A DNA stretch of 43,765 nucleotides from Candidatus Kapaibacterium sp. (GCA_004292595.1 RDXM01000098.1:1-43765); one strand, 5' to 3'; numbered from the stretch's first letter, positions 34,326-43,668 are shown. Numbers and translations are program-made. The notes: generated by a model not told the origin, from the letters alone.

Positions 34326-36662
34326 CTATTCAATCCGCCAACGCACACCCAGAAAGCCGCGTATTCCCTGAAACGAGGCATATGAATAGGTTGGGTCGAA
34401 GGTGAAACGATTCGGATTGTTTACAGGGTCGTTCACAAATTTGTCAAACGGGTCGAAGGCTCGCATGATAGAATTGGCGGGCGGTGTGTAGTTCAGCAGG
34501 TTTTTGATGCCACAATAGATTTCAAGCGGCGTGTCGGCAAAGGTTTTGGTGAATTGAATATTTTGAATGCTGAAAAGGGGCGAAAATTCAGGGCGCGAGT
34601 CGTTGGGAAAAATGGGAAGCCGCATTGGACCATACACCGCACCTGTATAATCGACCTTCACGCCCAATTCCTCAAGCGTGTAGCTCACACCAAACGTTCC
34701 CGAAACGCGCTCGCTCAGGATTTGCCACGTCCGTACACCATCGTCGGTGTTGGAAACGTCCATCACCGTTACGCCAAGCGTGATGTCGAGCGGGATTGCG
34801 CCAAAGTCCGCATCAATACTTGCTGATATGCCCTTCGATTCCCCAAAGCCGCGCAGATTCTCGTAGATAATCGCTTCGGGGTCGGTATCGTAATCGGGAA
34901 TAATTTTGTTGGTGAAATGCGTAAAAAATGCTGCTGCATCCAGCGTAAGCGTGATTCCATCAAGGCTGGCGGTCTTTGAGTAATTGAGATTGAGATTGTA
35001 CGACGTTTCCGGACGCAATTCCTCGCGCACAATCACGCGCCGCGCACCCGTGAGCGCGGCGTGGTCTTCGGCAAAAAGATTCACCACGCGGAAGCCCGTG
35101 CCGCCCGAAAGCCGCACCACATCTTGCGTTTCAGACTTCCATTTGTAGTTCAAGCGCGGCGTAAAAATGCTGCCGTGTGCGCTGCTCCAATCGTAGCGAA
35201 GGCTTGCAAGCAGCGTGTGGTCGGGCGCGAAAGAAAATTCATCTTGCACAAAAACGCCCGGAAGTACAATGCGCTGTGGTGTTGCGTTGCCGTTTGCGTC
35301 GTTAGTGGCGGGCGTGTTATCTTGATAGACGGTATAGCGCGTTGCCGCGCCGAACAAGAATTTATGCGGTGTTTGGGCAATCGTGATTTCTTTGTCCCAC
35401 GTCAGTTGCGCAAAGGCAATTTGCTGCCGCGCCTCGTAAAAGCTCGTTCCGTAGTAGGAATTTTGATGATGATGATTGAAGGATGCCCGTAGCATCACGT
35501 TTTCATTCTCAAACGGCAGTTGATATGCGCCCAACGCCTCAAAACGATTTGTCCAGATAGATTCGCCATACACGCTGTCGCCGCCGCGAAATTCTGGTTG
35601 CCACTGCATTTGCCCACCCAAACGATTCTCGTGCAAATACCGCGCTGCAAGCGAGGTTTCAAGACGTTTACCGCTTTCGGTTGTGCGGTCAAAATTCCAC
35701 TTCAAAAATGCCGACAAACGCTCTTGCAAGGGAGCATCCATCATGCCGTCGGCGTTGTTGTCCACGCGATTGCTCATGGTGTAGTAATTCGCACCCAGAA
35801 GCCCCGTACCTATCGGGGTTTTGAGCTTGAGACTCGCATCCAGATTATGCTCCAACCACGACGTAGAAAAAGCATCCAAGGCAAGCAACGATGAGCGTTC
35901 TGGCGATTTTGTGATGATATTGATAATTCCTGCCAACGCCTCTGAGCCATACAAGGTCGAAGCGGGACCTTTCACCACTTCAACGCGCTCAATCATGCTT
36001 GTTGGAATGCCGCTCAAACCATAGACCGTTCCCAAGCCGCTTACAATGGGCATTCCGTCGAGTGTAACCATTGTGTACGCGCCTTCCAGCCCGTTCAGGC
36101 GAATATCACTTGTGCCACAGACACCGCAATTTATCTGGGGTCGGAGACCATTCACATTTTGTAGCGCGTCCACCAAACACGCCGACGGATTTTTTTTCAA
36201 AAAGCTCGGCGTAAAAACTTCCACCGCAACGGGCGAATCAGAAATCAAGGTTTCGCGCCATGTTCCCGTGATGACGAGCTTTTCCGTTGTTTTTGTATCT
36301 TCGTCCATTTGAAGCTGCACAGCAAGGTTTTGTGCGGCTTCGAGGCGAATGGAGTGTTTGAGCGTTTTGTAGCCAATGCGCTTTGCTTCCAGTGTGTACG
36401 CGCCTTCGGGGATATTTGCAATACGAAAATTACCAGCCGAATCCGTCCGCGCACCAAAGGGCGTTCCCACGAGGCGCACTGTTGCAAAGCCGATAGATTC
36501 TGCCTTCTTGCTTACAATATTGCCGCGTAGGGTTGATGTTTGCTGGGCTTGGGCAATAGAAAAAGCGCAGAGCATGAGCAGGAGCGCAAACATATTTGTT
36601 TGTGCAAAATACCGCATTGTGGTGAAAACTCTCATCTCGTAAACTCGTACAAAGCTCGTCAT
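34326..36662 (-). CDS. TonB-dependent outer-membrane receptor with CxxC plug motif
   Basis: The 778-residue protein has a signal peptide (hydrophobic LLLMLCAFSIAQAQ). A carboxypeptidase-regulatory-like domain follows (TLRGNIVSKKAESIGFATV to LQMDED). Next come a TonB-box-like segment (TEKLVITGTW) and a plug domain with the Cys pair INCGVCGTSDIRLNGL, PASTLYGSEALAGIINIITK and an IPTSMIERVEV segment. The rest is a 22-strand-type barrel ending GFLGVRWRIE. It imports a scarce ligand across the outer membrane with TonB energy; the ligand is unknown. Its ATG overlaps the TGA of the 104-residue membrane-protein gene (ATGA at 36659-36662), indicating translational coupling and supporting this start. 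Confidence 0.9.
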   Translation of the reverse strand: MTSFVRVYEMRVFTTMRYFAQTNMFALLLMLCAFSIAQAQQTSTLRGNIVSKKAESIGFATVRLVGTPFGARTDSAGNFRIANIPEGAYTLEAKRIGYKTLKHSIRLEAAQNLAVQLQMDEDTKTTEKLVITGTWRETLISDSPVAVEVFTPSFLKKNPSACLVDALQNVNGLRPQINCGVCGTSDIRLNGLEGAYTMVTLDGMPIVSGLGTVYGLSGIPTSMIERVEVVKGPASTLYGSEALAGIINIITKSPERSSLLALDAFSTSWLEHNLDASLKLKTPIGTGLLGANYYTMSNRVDNNADGMMDAPLQERLSAFLKWNFDRTTESGKRLETSLAARYLHENRLGGQMQWQPEFRGGDSVYGESIWTNRFEALGAYQLPFENENVMLRASFNHHHQNSYYGTSFYEARQQIAFAQLTWDKEITIAQTPHKFLFGAATRYTVYQDNTPATNDANGNATPQRIVLPGVFVQDEFSFAPDHTLLASLRYDWSSAHGSIFTPRLNYKWKSETQDVVRLSGGTGFRVVNLFAEDHAALTGARRVIVREELRPETSYNLNLNYSKTASLDGITLTLDAAAFFTHFTNKIIPDYDTDPEAIIYENLRGFGESKGISASIDADFGAIPLDITLGVTVMDVSNTDDGVRTWQILSERVSGTFGVSYTLEELGVKVDYTGAVYGPMRLPIFPNDSRPEFSPLFSIQNIQFTKTFADTPLEIYCGIKNLLNYTPPANSIMRAFDPFDKFVNDPVNNPNRFTFDPTYSYASFQGIRGFLGVRWRIE

Positions 36663-36973
36663 TGCTTGTGTCCAATCAATTCATAATACTTTTCTTTTGG
36701 TTCGCCCGTTAAACCATTTACGCCATTTTTTGGAAGCCAATAGCCGTGAACCAGAGCAAACATCAGGCTTCCAACAATACCAATGCTCCAATAGGCTATG
36801 CTGCGCAAGCCAAGCGAGGACAGTATCAGCACAAACACAAGGAATAATGCGGTCTTCAGCAGACGTTTCCATGCGGGTTTGTGTGCTTCAAAGTGTCCAA
36901 AGAAAAGATTGCCGATGTGAAAAATGGACATCATCACGGCAATATCGAACCAAAAATCGTTTGGAAGGCTCAT
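36659..36973 (-). CDS. Small inner-membrane protein coupled to the TonB receptor
   Basis: The 104-residue protein has about three hydrophobic helices: an N-terminal one (DIAVMMSIFHIGNLFFG), a central pair (LLKTALFLVFVLILSS and IAYWSIGIVGSLMFALVHG), and a short polar tail (EPKEKYYELIGHKQ). Between helices is GHFEAHKPAWKRLLK, a charged loop likely on the cytoplasmic side. No enzymatic motif is visible. It is the first gene of a two-gene operon, sharing the ATGA overlap with the receptor. I infer that it helps uptake or sensing of the same ligand. Confidence 0.7.
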   Translation of the reverse strand: MSLPNDFWFDIAVMMSIFHIGNLFFGHFEAHKPAWKRLLKTALFLVFVLILSSLGLRSIAYWSIGIVGSLMFALVHGYWLPKNGVNGLTGEPKEKYYELIGHKQ

Positions 36974-37028
36974 GTTTGCGGTTGTTCGTTTGTGCTATTG
37001 AACGGTGTTTCTATGCGCAAAATACAAT

Positions 37029-37072
37029 AATTTTAGCTCTTAAAACATATTTTTTAGATAAAGCTAAAAATT
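37029..37072 (-). terminator. AT-rich hairpin at the end of the MFS gene
   Basis: AATTTTAGCT (37029-37038) pairs with AGCTAAAAATT (37062-37072) with one bulge. The MFS stop codon lies in the stem. It is AT-rich and weak, so terminator function is only a guess. Confidence 0.35.
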
Positions 37073-38428
37073 ATGTTTTTCTGATTGCCTGAGCAGCGCA
37101 AACACACCCCAAAACAGCATACCTGACAACACAAAACACCACATCATTCCAACGCTCGAAGCCACAACACCGCATAAAATCGGCGCGACCAAGCCGCCAA
37201 TGAGCGTTGCGCTGGAGGCAAGCCCAATCATGCCGCCGTTGCGCTCTTGTGGCGCATTTTTGCTGAGTGCCGTGAAGAGCGTCGGAATAAGCGCACCGCT
37301 ACACACGCCAATCGCAATGCGCAAGGGGAAAATCCACTCGTAGTGCGGAATGAAGCCTTGCAGCATCGTAAACAAGCCCATCCAAGGCAGCATTCGGAAG
37401 AGCGTCCAGGTGAAGCCGTGTTTGTCGCTCAGTCTGCCCCAACGCGGCGCAAAAAGCACCGTCAGCACGCCAACAATGCCCACAACCGCGCCCGTAATTG
37501 TTGCCAGCATTTGCGGCGGCGCACCCTTCACTTCGAGGAAATACGCCATAATCGAGGGCGTAAAGTTGATTCCTGCCTGCACCAGCACAATCGCCAGCAG
37601 CACCAAGCGCATGAGCGGCGTATTCCAGGCAAAGCGGAGATTATCAATCACGCTCGGCGTTTCTTGCTGCGCGTCAAGTTCGGTGCGGTGTTCGCGCACG
37701 TACAGCACAACCACAATGCCGCTCACAAAACACAACGCCGACACCACATAAAACAAACTTCGCACACCAAACATATCGGTCAAAACCCCGCCAATAAGCG
37801 GTCCGATGACTGTTCCCGCCGAAATAGAGGTTTGCATAAGATTCATCGCGTAGCCGCGTCTGTGTTTGGGCGTTGTGGAACTGACAAGCGACAGCGACGA
37901 AGCAATGAAGCCGCTTACGCCACCTTGAAAGATACGCAGAAAAAAAAGCTGCCAGACGTTTTGCGCAAATCCCATGAGGAACATAGCGAGCGTGAGACCG
38001 AAAATTGCGCGGACAATCATCAGTTTTTTGCCGTATTTGTCGCCGAGTGCGCCCCAAATCGGCACGGTGAAAATGGAGAGCATAAACGCGCCAGCATACA
38101 CCAAACCCGTCCAGCGTTGGGCTTCGGCGAAGTCGGTAACGCCCAACGCCCGCACGTAGAGCGGCAAGAATGGCAAACACGCATTCATGCCAATCATCGC
38201 AATAAACGACGCAATCCACAAAACGTTCATGTTTTGCCGCCAAAGTACGGGCTGGCGCGGCGCGGAAGAAGTGGGTTCAGGCGGTGCTGCGGGCGGAAGG
38301 GACGGTTCTAAAGCTGACAAAGCGGATATTTCCTTGTGTGGGTGGAACGTATGCGGTAGCTGTTCGTGGAAGCGCAAAGAGAAGTGCCTGCGCCCTGAGT
38401 ACTGCACAAAAGTTTTAAACATCTTCAA
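37064..38428 (-). CDS. Major facilitator superfamily transporter (MdtG-like exporter)
   Basis: The 454-residue protein has an N-terminal Pro-rich cytoplasmic extension of about 65 residues (PSLPPAAPPEPTSSAPRQP) and about 12 transmembrane helices. Signature motif A is GALGDKYGKKLM between helices 2 and 3, with a related GRLSDKHG in the second half. IRIFQGG and ISAGTVIGPLIGG (motif C, characteristic of antiporters/exporters) are also visible. It probably exports drugs or metabolites by proton antiport; the substrate is unknown. A start at M67, where the first helix begins, is possible. A REP-like repeat lies directly before the ATG. Confidence 0.85.
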   Translation of the reverse strand: MKMFKTFVQYSGRRHFSLRFHEQLPHTFHPHKEISALSALEPSLPPAAPPEPTSSAPRQPVLWRQNMNVLWIASFIAMIGMNACLPFLPLYVRALGVTDFAEAQRWTGLVYAGAFMLSIFTVPIWGALGDKYGKKLMIVRAIFGLTLAMFLMGFAQNVWQLFFLRIFQGGVSGFIASSLSLVSSTTPKHRRGYAMNLMQTSISAGTVIGPLIGGVLTDMFGVRSLFYVVSALCFVSGIVVVLYVREHRTELDAQQETPSVIDNLRFAWNTPLMRLVLLAIVLVQAGINFTPSIMAYFLEVKGAPPQMLATITGAVVGIVGVLTVLFAPRWGRLSDKHGFTWTLFRMLPWMGLFTMLQGFIPHYEWIFPLRIAIGVCSGALIPTLFTALSKNAPQERNGGMIGLASSATLIGGLVAPILCGVVASSVGMMWCFVLSGMLFWGVFALLRQSEKHNF

Positions 38429-38435
38429 AACAATA

Positions 38436-38501
38436 GTGGCACAGACATTCTTGTCTGTGTATGTTGTTGAAAAGACTCACAGGCAGGAATGCCTGTGCCA
38501 C
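38436..38501. repeat. Family-A REP-like inverted pair upstream of the MFS gene
   Basis: The left unit GTGGCACAGACATTCTTG... (38436-38459) and the right unit CTCACAGGCAGGAATGCC... (38476-38501) are hairpins in opposite orientation, separated by 16 bases. The element fills most of the gap between the barrel-protein gene and the MFS start codon. Confidence 0.8.
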
Positions 38502-38556
38502 TGTGAAAGATTTTTGTATGGTACTCAGGCACACACCATTTGCGAAAGCCCCCTCC

Positions 38557-39963
38557 TTACTCAATTTGCCCCAAACGCGGATTCACCACCGAGTTAAAAA
38601 TTGAACCAAACGTATAGGAAACGCCGATTGCTGTCCAGTATGAAAAGGCAGTTGGGAGTTGTTGCCCTTGCAGAAGTGCGGTGCTTTGGTTTACGTCAGC
38701 TTTGGCAAGGGAAATTTGGTCGCGGATGAGCGCACCCGAACCCCAAAGATTGAGCGACAAACCTTCAAGAAGGCGTAAATTGAGGCGCGAATCCAACGAA
38801 ATGCGGTGCTGGCTAAAATTATCCAAAAAATTCATCCCGCGCAAAGCGATATTGATGCTGCCCCATGATTGATTGACATCGGTAATAACGGAAAAGCGGT
38901 GCAAGGGGCGTGATTCCTGCATTTTGGAATAGACCGTTTCCTGAATATATTGCAAATGCTGGTATCCAACTTCGTACACCAAGCGCAACTGCCGCCGCGT
39001 ATTTTCCGAATATGGAAAGACATTGTACTCAAGAGCAGGCGTGATGCGCTGTGCAAACTGAAAATTGCGAAAAATCGAATGCTCGCCAAAGTAGGTTGCG
39101 CCCACCGACCAGTGTTCATCAATACTTTTCACATATTGCCCAAACGCGCTCCAACGCTCGGTTGTAGCAGAAAATTTTTCATTATTCACCGTGTACTGGC
39201 TTTGATTGCGCCCGTAGGACAGGCGCAGAACGGCTTTAGAATCGTCGGTAATGCGGCGCACCGTGAAATTTCCTTCGGCAAACAGTCGAAAATAGTTACT
39301 TTCGCCTTCCATGTTCGCCCATACTTCGGTGTTGAAAACCCAGTAATCCCATGGGTCGGCTTGTTTGGTGAGGTCGGCTTGGGAGCGTTTTTTGAAGTCG
39401 AGCGTGATAGCGTCGTTGGCGGAAGATTTGACCGCAAAGCGCACCAAACCGAGCTTGAGGATTTTTGCAAGTTTTGTGCGAATCATATCGTCGGTGTCGG
39501 CTTGATTGGTGGCAAAGCGCAGCGTATCGCGCATGGATTCAAGCACTGCGCCGTGTCCAAGCATTTCAATCGTGTAGAGCGAGCCGCCGTTTGCACCATC
39601 TTGGCGAATGACGAGCATCTCCACATCAGACTGGAAGCGGTCGCGGACGAAATCAAACGCAGAAAGCTCTGTTTTGGTGAAATCTTCGTAGCAAAACCAC
39701 GATTGCGCACAATTCAGGAAGAGCCTCAGAAGTGGCTTCTGCTCTGAGGTCGTGCTTGTTGTTGTCGTACTTGCTGATGTCGTACTTGTCGCTGCTTTTG
39801 GCGTGGCAAGAGAATCCATACTTGCAAGCATTGGTGCGGCTTGCGAGCAAAAAAGCATGATAAATGAGCAGAGAAAAGCAGCAAACGATATTCTCCGTAC
39901 AGCGCACACAATGGAGCTTTGTGGCAATGAAGTATGATGTCGGTTCGTGTAGCTCGGTTTCAT
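38557..39963 (-). CDS. Predicted outer-membrane beta-barrel protein, unknown function
   Basis: The ATG at 39963 follows a GGAG ribosome-binding site and opens a 468-residue protein with an exported N-terminus (hydrophobic ISFAAFLCSFIMLFCSQA). A Ser/Thr-rich linker (TSTTSASTTTTSTTS) follows, then a conserved-looking domain (LLRLFLNCAQSWFCYEDFTK, FDFVRDRFQSDVEMLVIRQD, DTLRFATNQADTDDMI, KILKLGLVRF). Then come alternating amphipathic strands typical of a barrel. The VRDR...DV segment recalls a family of uncharacterised outer-membrane proteins in Bacteroidota and relatives; this is from memory and untested. It precedes the MFS gene on the same strand. Confidence 0.65.
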   Translation of the reverse strand: MKPSYTNRHHTSLPQSSIVCAVRRISFAAFLCSFIMLFCSQAAPMLASMDSLATPKAATSTTSASTTTTSTTSEQKPLLRLFLNCAQSWFCYEDFTKTELSAFDFVRDRFQSDVEMLVIRQDGANGGSLYTIEMLGHGAVLESMRDTLRFATNQADTDDMIRTKLAKILKLGLVRFAVKSSANDAITLDFKKRSQADLTKQADPWDYWVFNTEVWANMEGESNYFRLFAEGNFTVRRITDDSKAVLRLSYGRNQSQYTVNNEKFSATTERWSAFGQYVKSIDEHWSVGATYFGEHSIFRNFQFAQRITPALEYNVFPYSENTRRQLRLVYEVGYQHLQYIQETVYSKMQESRPLHRFSVITDVNQSWGSINIALRGMNFLDNFSQHRISLDSRLNLRLLEGLSLNLWGSGALIRDQISLAKADVNQSTALLQGQQLPTAFSYWTAIGVSYTFGSIFNSVVNPRLGQIE

Positions 39964-40122
39964 GGAAGTTTCTCCGAAACAAAGAGGTAAAAAAGATATA
40001 CGATGAGTTTCGTATTTTTTATTTTTTCTCATGTACGAGATACTTCGTAGGAAAGTTTCACAGAACAATCATCAAAAAAATATTGTCGTTTTTTTTTACC
40101 CTCTTCCAAAAAGCGAGGAACA

Positions 40123-40617
40123 ATGAGCATCTTCAACACATACACGAAAGAAAACATTCTGAATGGTGCGGTAGTCTATGCGCTCGGCGAAGTAGTCGCC
40201 ATGCTGATTCTGGGGAAATTCATGTGGCTGAAAATACTCGGAATGTTTATCGTGGGCGGCACACTCTACGCGCTGGAAATTCCCGCCTATTTTGCATGGC
40301 TTAACCGCAAAACGGCGCAAATAAATGGCTTGCGGGGGCAGCTATTGCGGGCATTGCTTTCGTGGTTGTTTTTTAATCCCCTGTGGGTTGCGCGTCATAT
40401 GGCGTTGGGGCTGATATTTTCAGGAGCGTGGGCAGGAATATCGTCGGGCTTATTTGCCAGTGCGAGCAGTGCGTTTCTTTGGAGTGCGCCCGTTTCCTTG
40501 AGCGGCAATTTTGTAATTCAAAACTTTGTTCCTCTGCGGCATCGTTTTCTTGCAAGCGGCATATTTTCAGGCTTGCACGCTGTTTACTATGCGCTTTCGG
40601 CAGTCTGGTTTGCGTAA
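40123..40617 (+). CDS. Small integral membrane protein, unknown
   Basis: A GCGAGGA ribosome-binding site precedes the ATG. The 164-residue protein has four to five hydrophobic helices: GAVVYALGEVVAMLILG, ILGMFIVGGTLYALEIPAYF, LLSWLFFNPLWVARHMALGLIFSG (shown as LLSWLFFNPLWVA and ALGLIFSGAWAGI) and GLHAVYYALSAVWFA. A basic loop (NRKTAQINGLRGQ) sits between helices 2 and 3. No family motif was recognised. It is the only + strand gene in this part of the window and is convergent with the NUDIX gene, separated by a family-C repeat. Confidence 0.65.
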   Translation: MSIFNTYTKENILNGAVVYALGEVVAMLILGKFMWLKILGMFIVGGTLYALEIPAYFAWLNRKTAQINGLRGQLLRALLSWLFFNPLWVARHMALGLIFSGAWAGISSGLFASASSAFLWSAPVSLSGNFVIQNFVPLRHRFLASGIFSGLHAVYYALSAVWFA

Positions 40618-40644
40618 CTTCTCCTGTCTCAACAATAGAAAAAG

Positions 40645-40767
40645 GGACGCAGATGAAGATGATTGCATTGATAAAGATGATAAGAGTAAGTATACCTAGA
40701 CAGTTGATATTTTCTACTTCTTTCATCATCTTCATCCATTCAATCATCTTCATCTGCGTCCAAAAAA
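40645..40767. repeat. Family-C inverted pair between convergent genes
   Basis: The left arm GGACGCAGATGAAGATGATT... (40645-40681) and the right arm ...AATCATCTTCATCTGCGTCC (ending 40761) are long inverted repeats, with a TTTTTTGGACGC end also found at 43622. The loop is about 45 bases. The right arm ends six bases before the NUDIX stop codon. The pair could act as a bidirectional terminator. Confidence 0.8.
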
Positions 40768-41433
40768 TCAGGAGCGAGCAAGCTCCGCAAATTCCCTGTA
40801 CAAATGCAGTACCTCTGCCACCATCATCGCCGTCGCGCCCCAAAGTGGCGTAGAATGGACGTTCCAGAACGGCACCATTACTTCGCGTCCTAGCACAACC
40901 CACGGTTTTGTCTCCATATTTTTCGAGTCGAGCAAGGCATGGAGCGGCACGGTAAAGATTTCTTCTACTTCAGAGGCATTCGGGCGCGGCGCAAATTCTG
41001 CGGAGGTGAAATAACCCAAAACAGGATAAATCATGCTTTTCGAGACAGGAACGTAGAGCGAGCTTAATTCACCCAAAATTTCTATCTGTGTTTTGGAAAC
41101 GGAAATCTCCTCGCAGGTCTCGCGCAGAGCCGTTTCGCGGACAGTTTCGCCCGCTTCGCTTCGCCCGCCCGGGAAGCTGATTTGCCCGCTATGATTGCGC
41201 AATTCGCTACTCCGCACGGTAAACACGAGTTCAAGCTCTGATGCGGCTTTCGAGGCATTTCTGCTTTTCTCAATGAGCAATGCCAACACCGCGCTTTGTT
41301 TGTAGGTGTCAATGTCAGTTGGCAATTCGTAGATTGTTTTTGCAAAGGGAGCCATGAGGCGTTGTCCTTCGTAGCCTGGAAGCGGCTTCAAAAGGCGTGT
41401 TCGGAGGAAGTCAAGAAACGTCGTTGATGTCAT
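40768..41433 (-). CDS. nudL: NUDIX hydrolase, CoA pyrophosphatase type
   Basis: The 221-residue protein has a clear NUDIX box, GGRSEAGETVRETALRETCEEI, written here as GGRSEAGET and VRETALRETCEEI, with the GX5EX7REUXEEXGU spacing. Before it is SGQISFPGG, which with the upstream LEL..VFTVRSS region matches the CoA pyrophosphatase branch (UPF0035). Such enzymes cleave CoA or its derivatives to 4'-phosphopantetheine and 3',5'-ADP. The C-terminal region is slightly shorter than I expect for some members. The gene symbol is given by family; activity is inferred. Confidence 0.85.
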   Translation of the reverse strand: MTSTTFLDFLRTRLLKPLPGYEGQRLMAPFAKTIYELPTDIDTYKQSAVLALLIEKSRNASKAASELELVFTVRSSELRNHSGQISFPGGRSEAGETVRETALRETCEEISVSKTQIEILGELSSLYVPVSKSMIYPVLGYFTSAEFAPRPNASEVEEIFTVPLHALLDSKNMETKPWVVLGREVMVPFWNVHSTPLWGATAMMVAEVLHLYREFAELARS

Positions 41434-41508
41434 AATGAAGAATCAAGCAGTCTGCAAATTGTTCTGTAAAATACAGATGATACGAATCGTTTATTTTCAT
41501 CTTTAATA

Positions 41509-41584
41509 GTGGCACAGACATTCTTGTCTGTGAGTATTGGTGCGGGGTTCAGGCGAAGAACACAGGCAAGAATGCCTGTGCCAC
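41509..41584. repeat. Family-A REP-like inverted pair between the MCP and NUDIX genes
   Basis: The left unit GTGGCACAGACATTCTTG... (41509-41534) and the right unit CACAGGCAAGAATGCC... (41561-41584) face each other. The flanks extend the inverted repeat to AATAGTGGCAC and GTGCCACTATT. It sits about 35 bases downstream of the chemoreceptor gene. Confidence 0.8.
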
Positions 41585-41620
41585 TATTGGAAAAATTTTG
41601 CTGTTTACTGAGGTGATCAT

Positions 41621-43390
41621 TTATCGAAGCTGCCGTACCGCCGAAGCAGGCAGCGAGCCGCGTTCACGGCGTTCCGCGTCGCGCAGCGCGGCATTCATGC
41701 TCAGAGTGAATTGCCGTGTAAGACGCTCCATATCTTCGGTTTGGCGGAGAAGTTGCTCCAAACTTTGTGCAATCGCGCCCGTACCGCGTGTGGCTTCTTC
41801 CAGCACATTCGCAATCGAACTCATGCTCCGCGCCATTTCTGAGCTGGTCGAGGCTTCCTGCTCGCTGGCAGCTGCCACTTGCGACATCACATCCGACACG
41901 CGCCCCGTCCGCTCAATGATTTGCGTGAGTGCTTGGCTTGTTTCGCTGACGAGTTCTTGCCCCGTGCGCACCAAACTTTTTCCTTCGGTCATCGTGTGAA
42001 CGGCGGCATCGGTATCGCGCTGAATGACCGTAATCATGCTCGCAATCTGCTTTGTAGCAGTTTGTGTGCGCTCGGCGAGTTTGCGCACTTCGTCGGCAAC
42101 GACGGCAAAACCGCGTCCTGATTCTCCCGCACGAGCCGCTTCAATAGCCGCGTTCAGGGCGAGAAGATTTGTTTGGTCGGCAATTTCGTCAATCACCGAA
42201 ATAATTTCGCCAATCTGCTCGCTGGATTCACCGAGCTTCGTGATTTTCTCTGCTGATTGCAATACAACACCGCCCAATTTTTCGACATTCTGCAACATAT
42301 TTTTCATAATCGTTTCGCTGTGAACCGCATCATCATTGGTCTGCGAGGCTTCGTGCGCAGCGACGGCGATTTGCTGGGTGCGGTCGCCGATGGTGTGCGA
42401 CATTTCCTCCACCGAGCCTGCAACCTGCATCACTTCTTGCATCTGCGATTTTGCGCCTGCGCTTAGTTGCTCGGTCGTCGCACTGATATGCTCCACCGAA
42501 CCCAAGGTGTGCTGCACCGAACCGACCACTTTTTCCAACATTTGCCGAACATTTTCCACGCTGCTGTTGAACGCCTCAAAGACTCGCCGAATCTCGTCAT
42601 TGCGCTCTGGCGTGAGGCGCACGGTCAGGTCGCCGGCAGCAAGGCGATTGGTTGCACGCAGGATGTGTTCGACGTTTTCCGCTAAGTATGCTCGTTGTTC
42701 TTCGGCGCGAGCAAGCATTTCTGCGGCAATGCGCTCGTTTTCTGCTTTCATAACGGCAAGTTTTTCATAGTCGGTTTGTGCCTGCGCACGGGCTTGTTCC
42801 TGCGTTTCTTCGAGCATTTTCAAGGTGCTGAATTTCGCAATTTCAAACATCCGCGAGGTGAAATAGAGAATCACCGTCATGCCAAGCGCGGAAATAAGCG
42901 ATTTCACAGCGAATTGTGCTTCGGTTAGTTGCAGGGTCGGGAATACAAAACCTCCTCGTGCTGCAAAATGAAACCCAAGCAGCATCACAACGGCAAATAT
43001 CATCCAGCGCACACCAGAGCGCAAGCCGTTCACAAGCATTGCCGTCAAAGGAACGGTCGCAAGCCAATAGCGTGTGCCGGCTGTCGGTCCGCCCTCGAAA
43101 AAGACGAGTGTGCAAATCGTGTATGCCAAACTTGCCACGAGCCAATTCCCTGCAAGCGGCATACTTTTGGACTTTTGCAGCACAAAAGGAATACACAATC
43201 CTGAAAGAAATGCAATAAAAATACACCCGCCAGAAAGAAGCAAGCGAAAGGCAAACGTGTACTGAAGCGCATAGTAGAGCGTTCCGAGAATAAAAATAAA
43301 GGAAATCCCAACGATAGTGCGGGCGCGGCGAAATTCATCGTAATTACCGCGTACTTCTTCGGGGACAAACCGTAAAATAAAATCGTTCAT
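41621..43390 (-). CDS. Methyl-accepting chemotaxis protein with multi-helix membrane domain
   Basis: From ATG 43390 the protein has 589 residues (an in-frame ATG also exists at 43429). The N-terminus holds about six hydrophobic helices (about 20-180) with very short loops and no large periplasmic ligand-binding domain. A coiled coil ([15 protein letters not shown]) and a HAMP-like segment ([10 protein letters not shown]) follow. The cytoplasmic signalling rod has the hairpin tip [24 protein letters not shown], here as [14 protein letters not shown] and [10 protein letters not shown], and [11 protein letters not shown]. It signals to CheA/CheW. Sensing is probably within or near the membrane, or of cytoplasmic state. 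Confidence 0.9.
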   Translation of the reverse strand: MNDFILRFVPEEVRGNYDEFRRARTIVGISFIFILGTLYYALQYTFAFRLLLSGGCIFIAFLSGLCIPFVLQKSKSMPLAGNWLVASLAYTICTLVFFEGGPTAGTRYWLATVPLTAMLVNGLRSGVRWMIFAVVMLLGFHFAARGGFVFPTLQLTEAQFAVKSLISALGMTVILYFTSRMFEIAKFSTLKMLEETQEQARAQAQTDYEKLAVMKAENERIAAEMLARAEEQRAYLAENVEHILRATNRLAAGDLTVRLTPERNDEIRRVFEAFNSSVENVRQMLEKVVGSVQHTLGSVEHISATTEQLSAGAKSQMQEVMQVAGSVEEMSHTIGDRTQQIAVAAHEASQTNDDAVHSETIMKNMLQNVEKLGGVVLQSAEKITKLGESSEQIGEIISVIDEIADQTNLLALNAAIEAARAGESGRGFAVVADEVRKLAERTQTATKQIASMITVIQRDTDAAVHTMTEGKSLVRTGQELVSETSQALTQIIERTGRVSDVMSQVAAASEQEASTSSEMARSMSSIANVLEEATRGTGAIAQSLEQLLRQTEDMERLTRQFTLSMNAALRDAERRERGSLPASAVRQLR

Positions 43391-43621
43391 ACAAGCGAAA
43401 AGTAAGGAATAATCAAGGACAGAAGGCATTCACGCTGTGGAAAACACCTCATGGAATTGTCGCACAAAATACAATTTTCTTGCTTGTTGCCATAGATTTT
43501 TTCCGTGCGTCCTGCGATTCCTTTCTTGATTTTGTCTTGGTTTTATCTTGGTTTTGCCGCCGCAAACACCTAGATTTGCGGCGTATTTGCGTCATTGCTT
43601 CGTAATCTGGTTTGGTCATAG

Positions 43622-43668
43622 TTTTTTGGACGCAGATGAAGATGATTGAATTGATAAAGATGATGAAT
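43622..43668 (+). repeat. Single family-C repeat copy
   Basis: TTTTTTGGACGCAGATGAAG and the following GATGATTGAATTGATAAAG match both arms of the element at 40645-40767. No inverted partner is present in the remaining sequence. Confidence 0.75.

Noticed and set aside
37247-38311. A 354-codon + strand open frame opposite the MFS transporter
   Set aside because: The peptide is made mostly of His, Arg, Asn and Gln, while the other strand encodes a typical 12-helix transporter.
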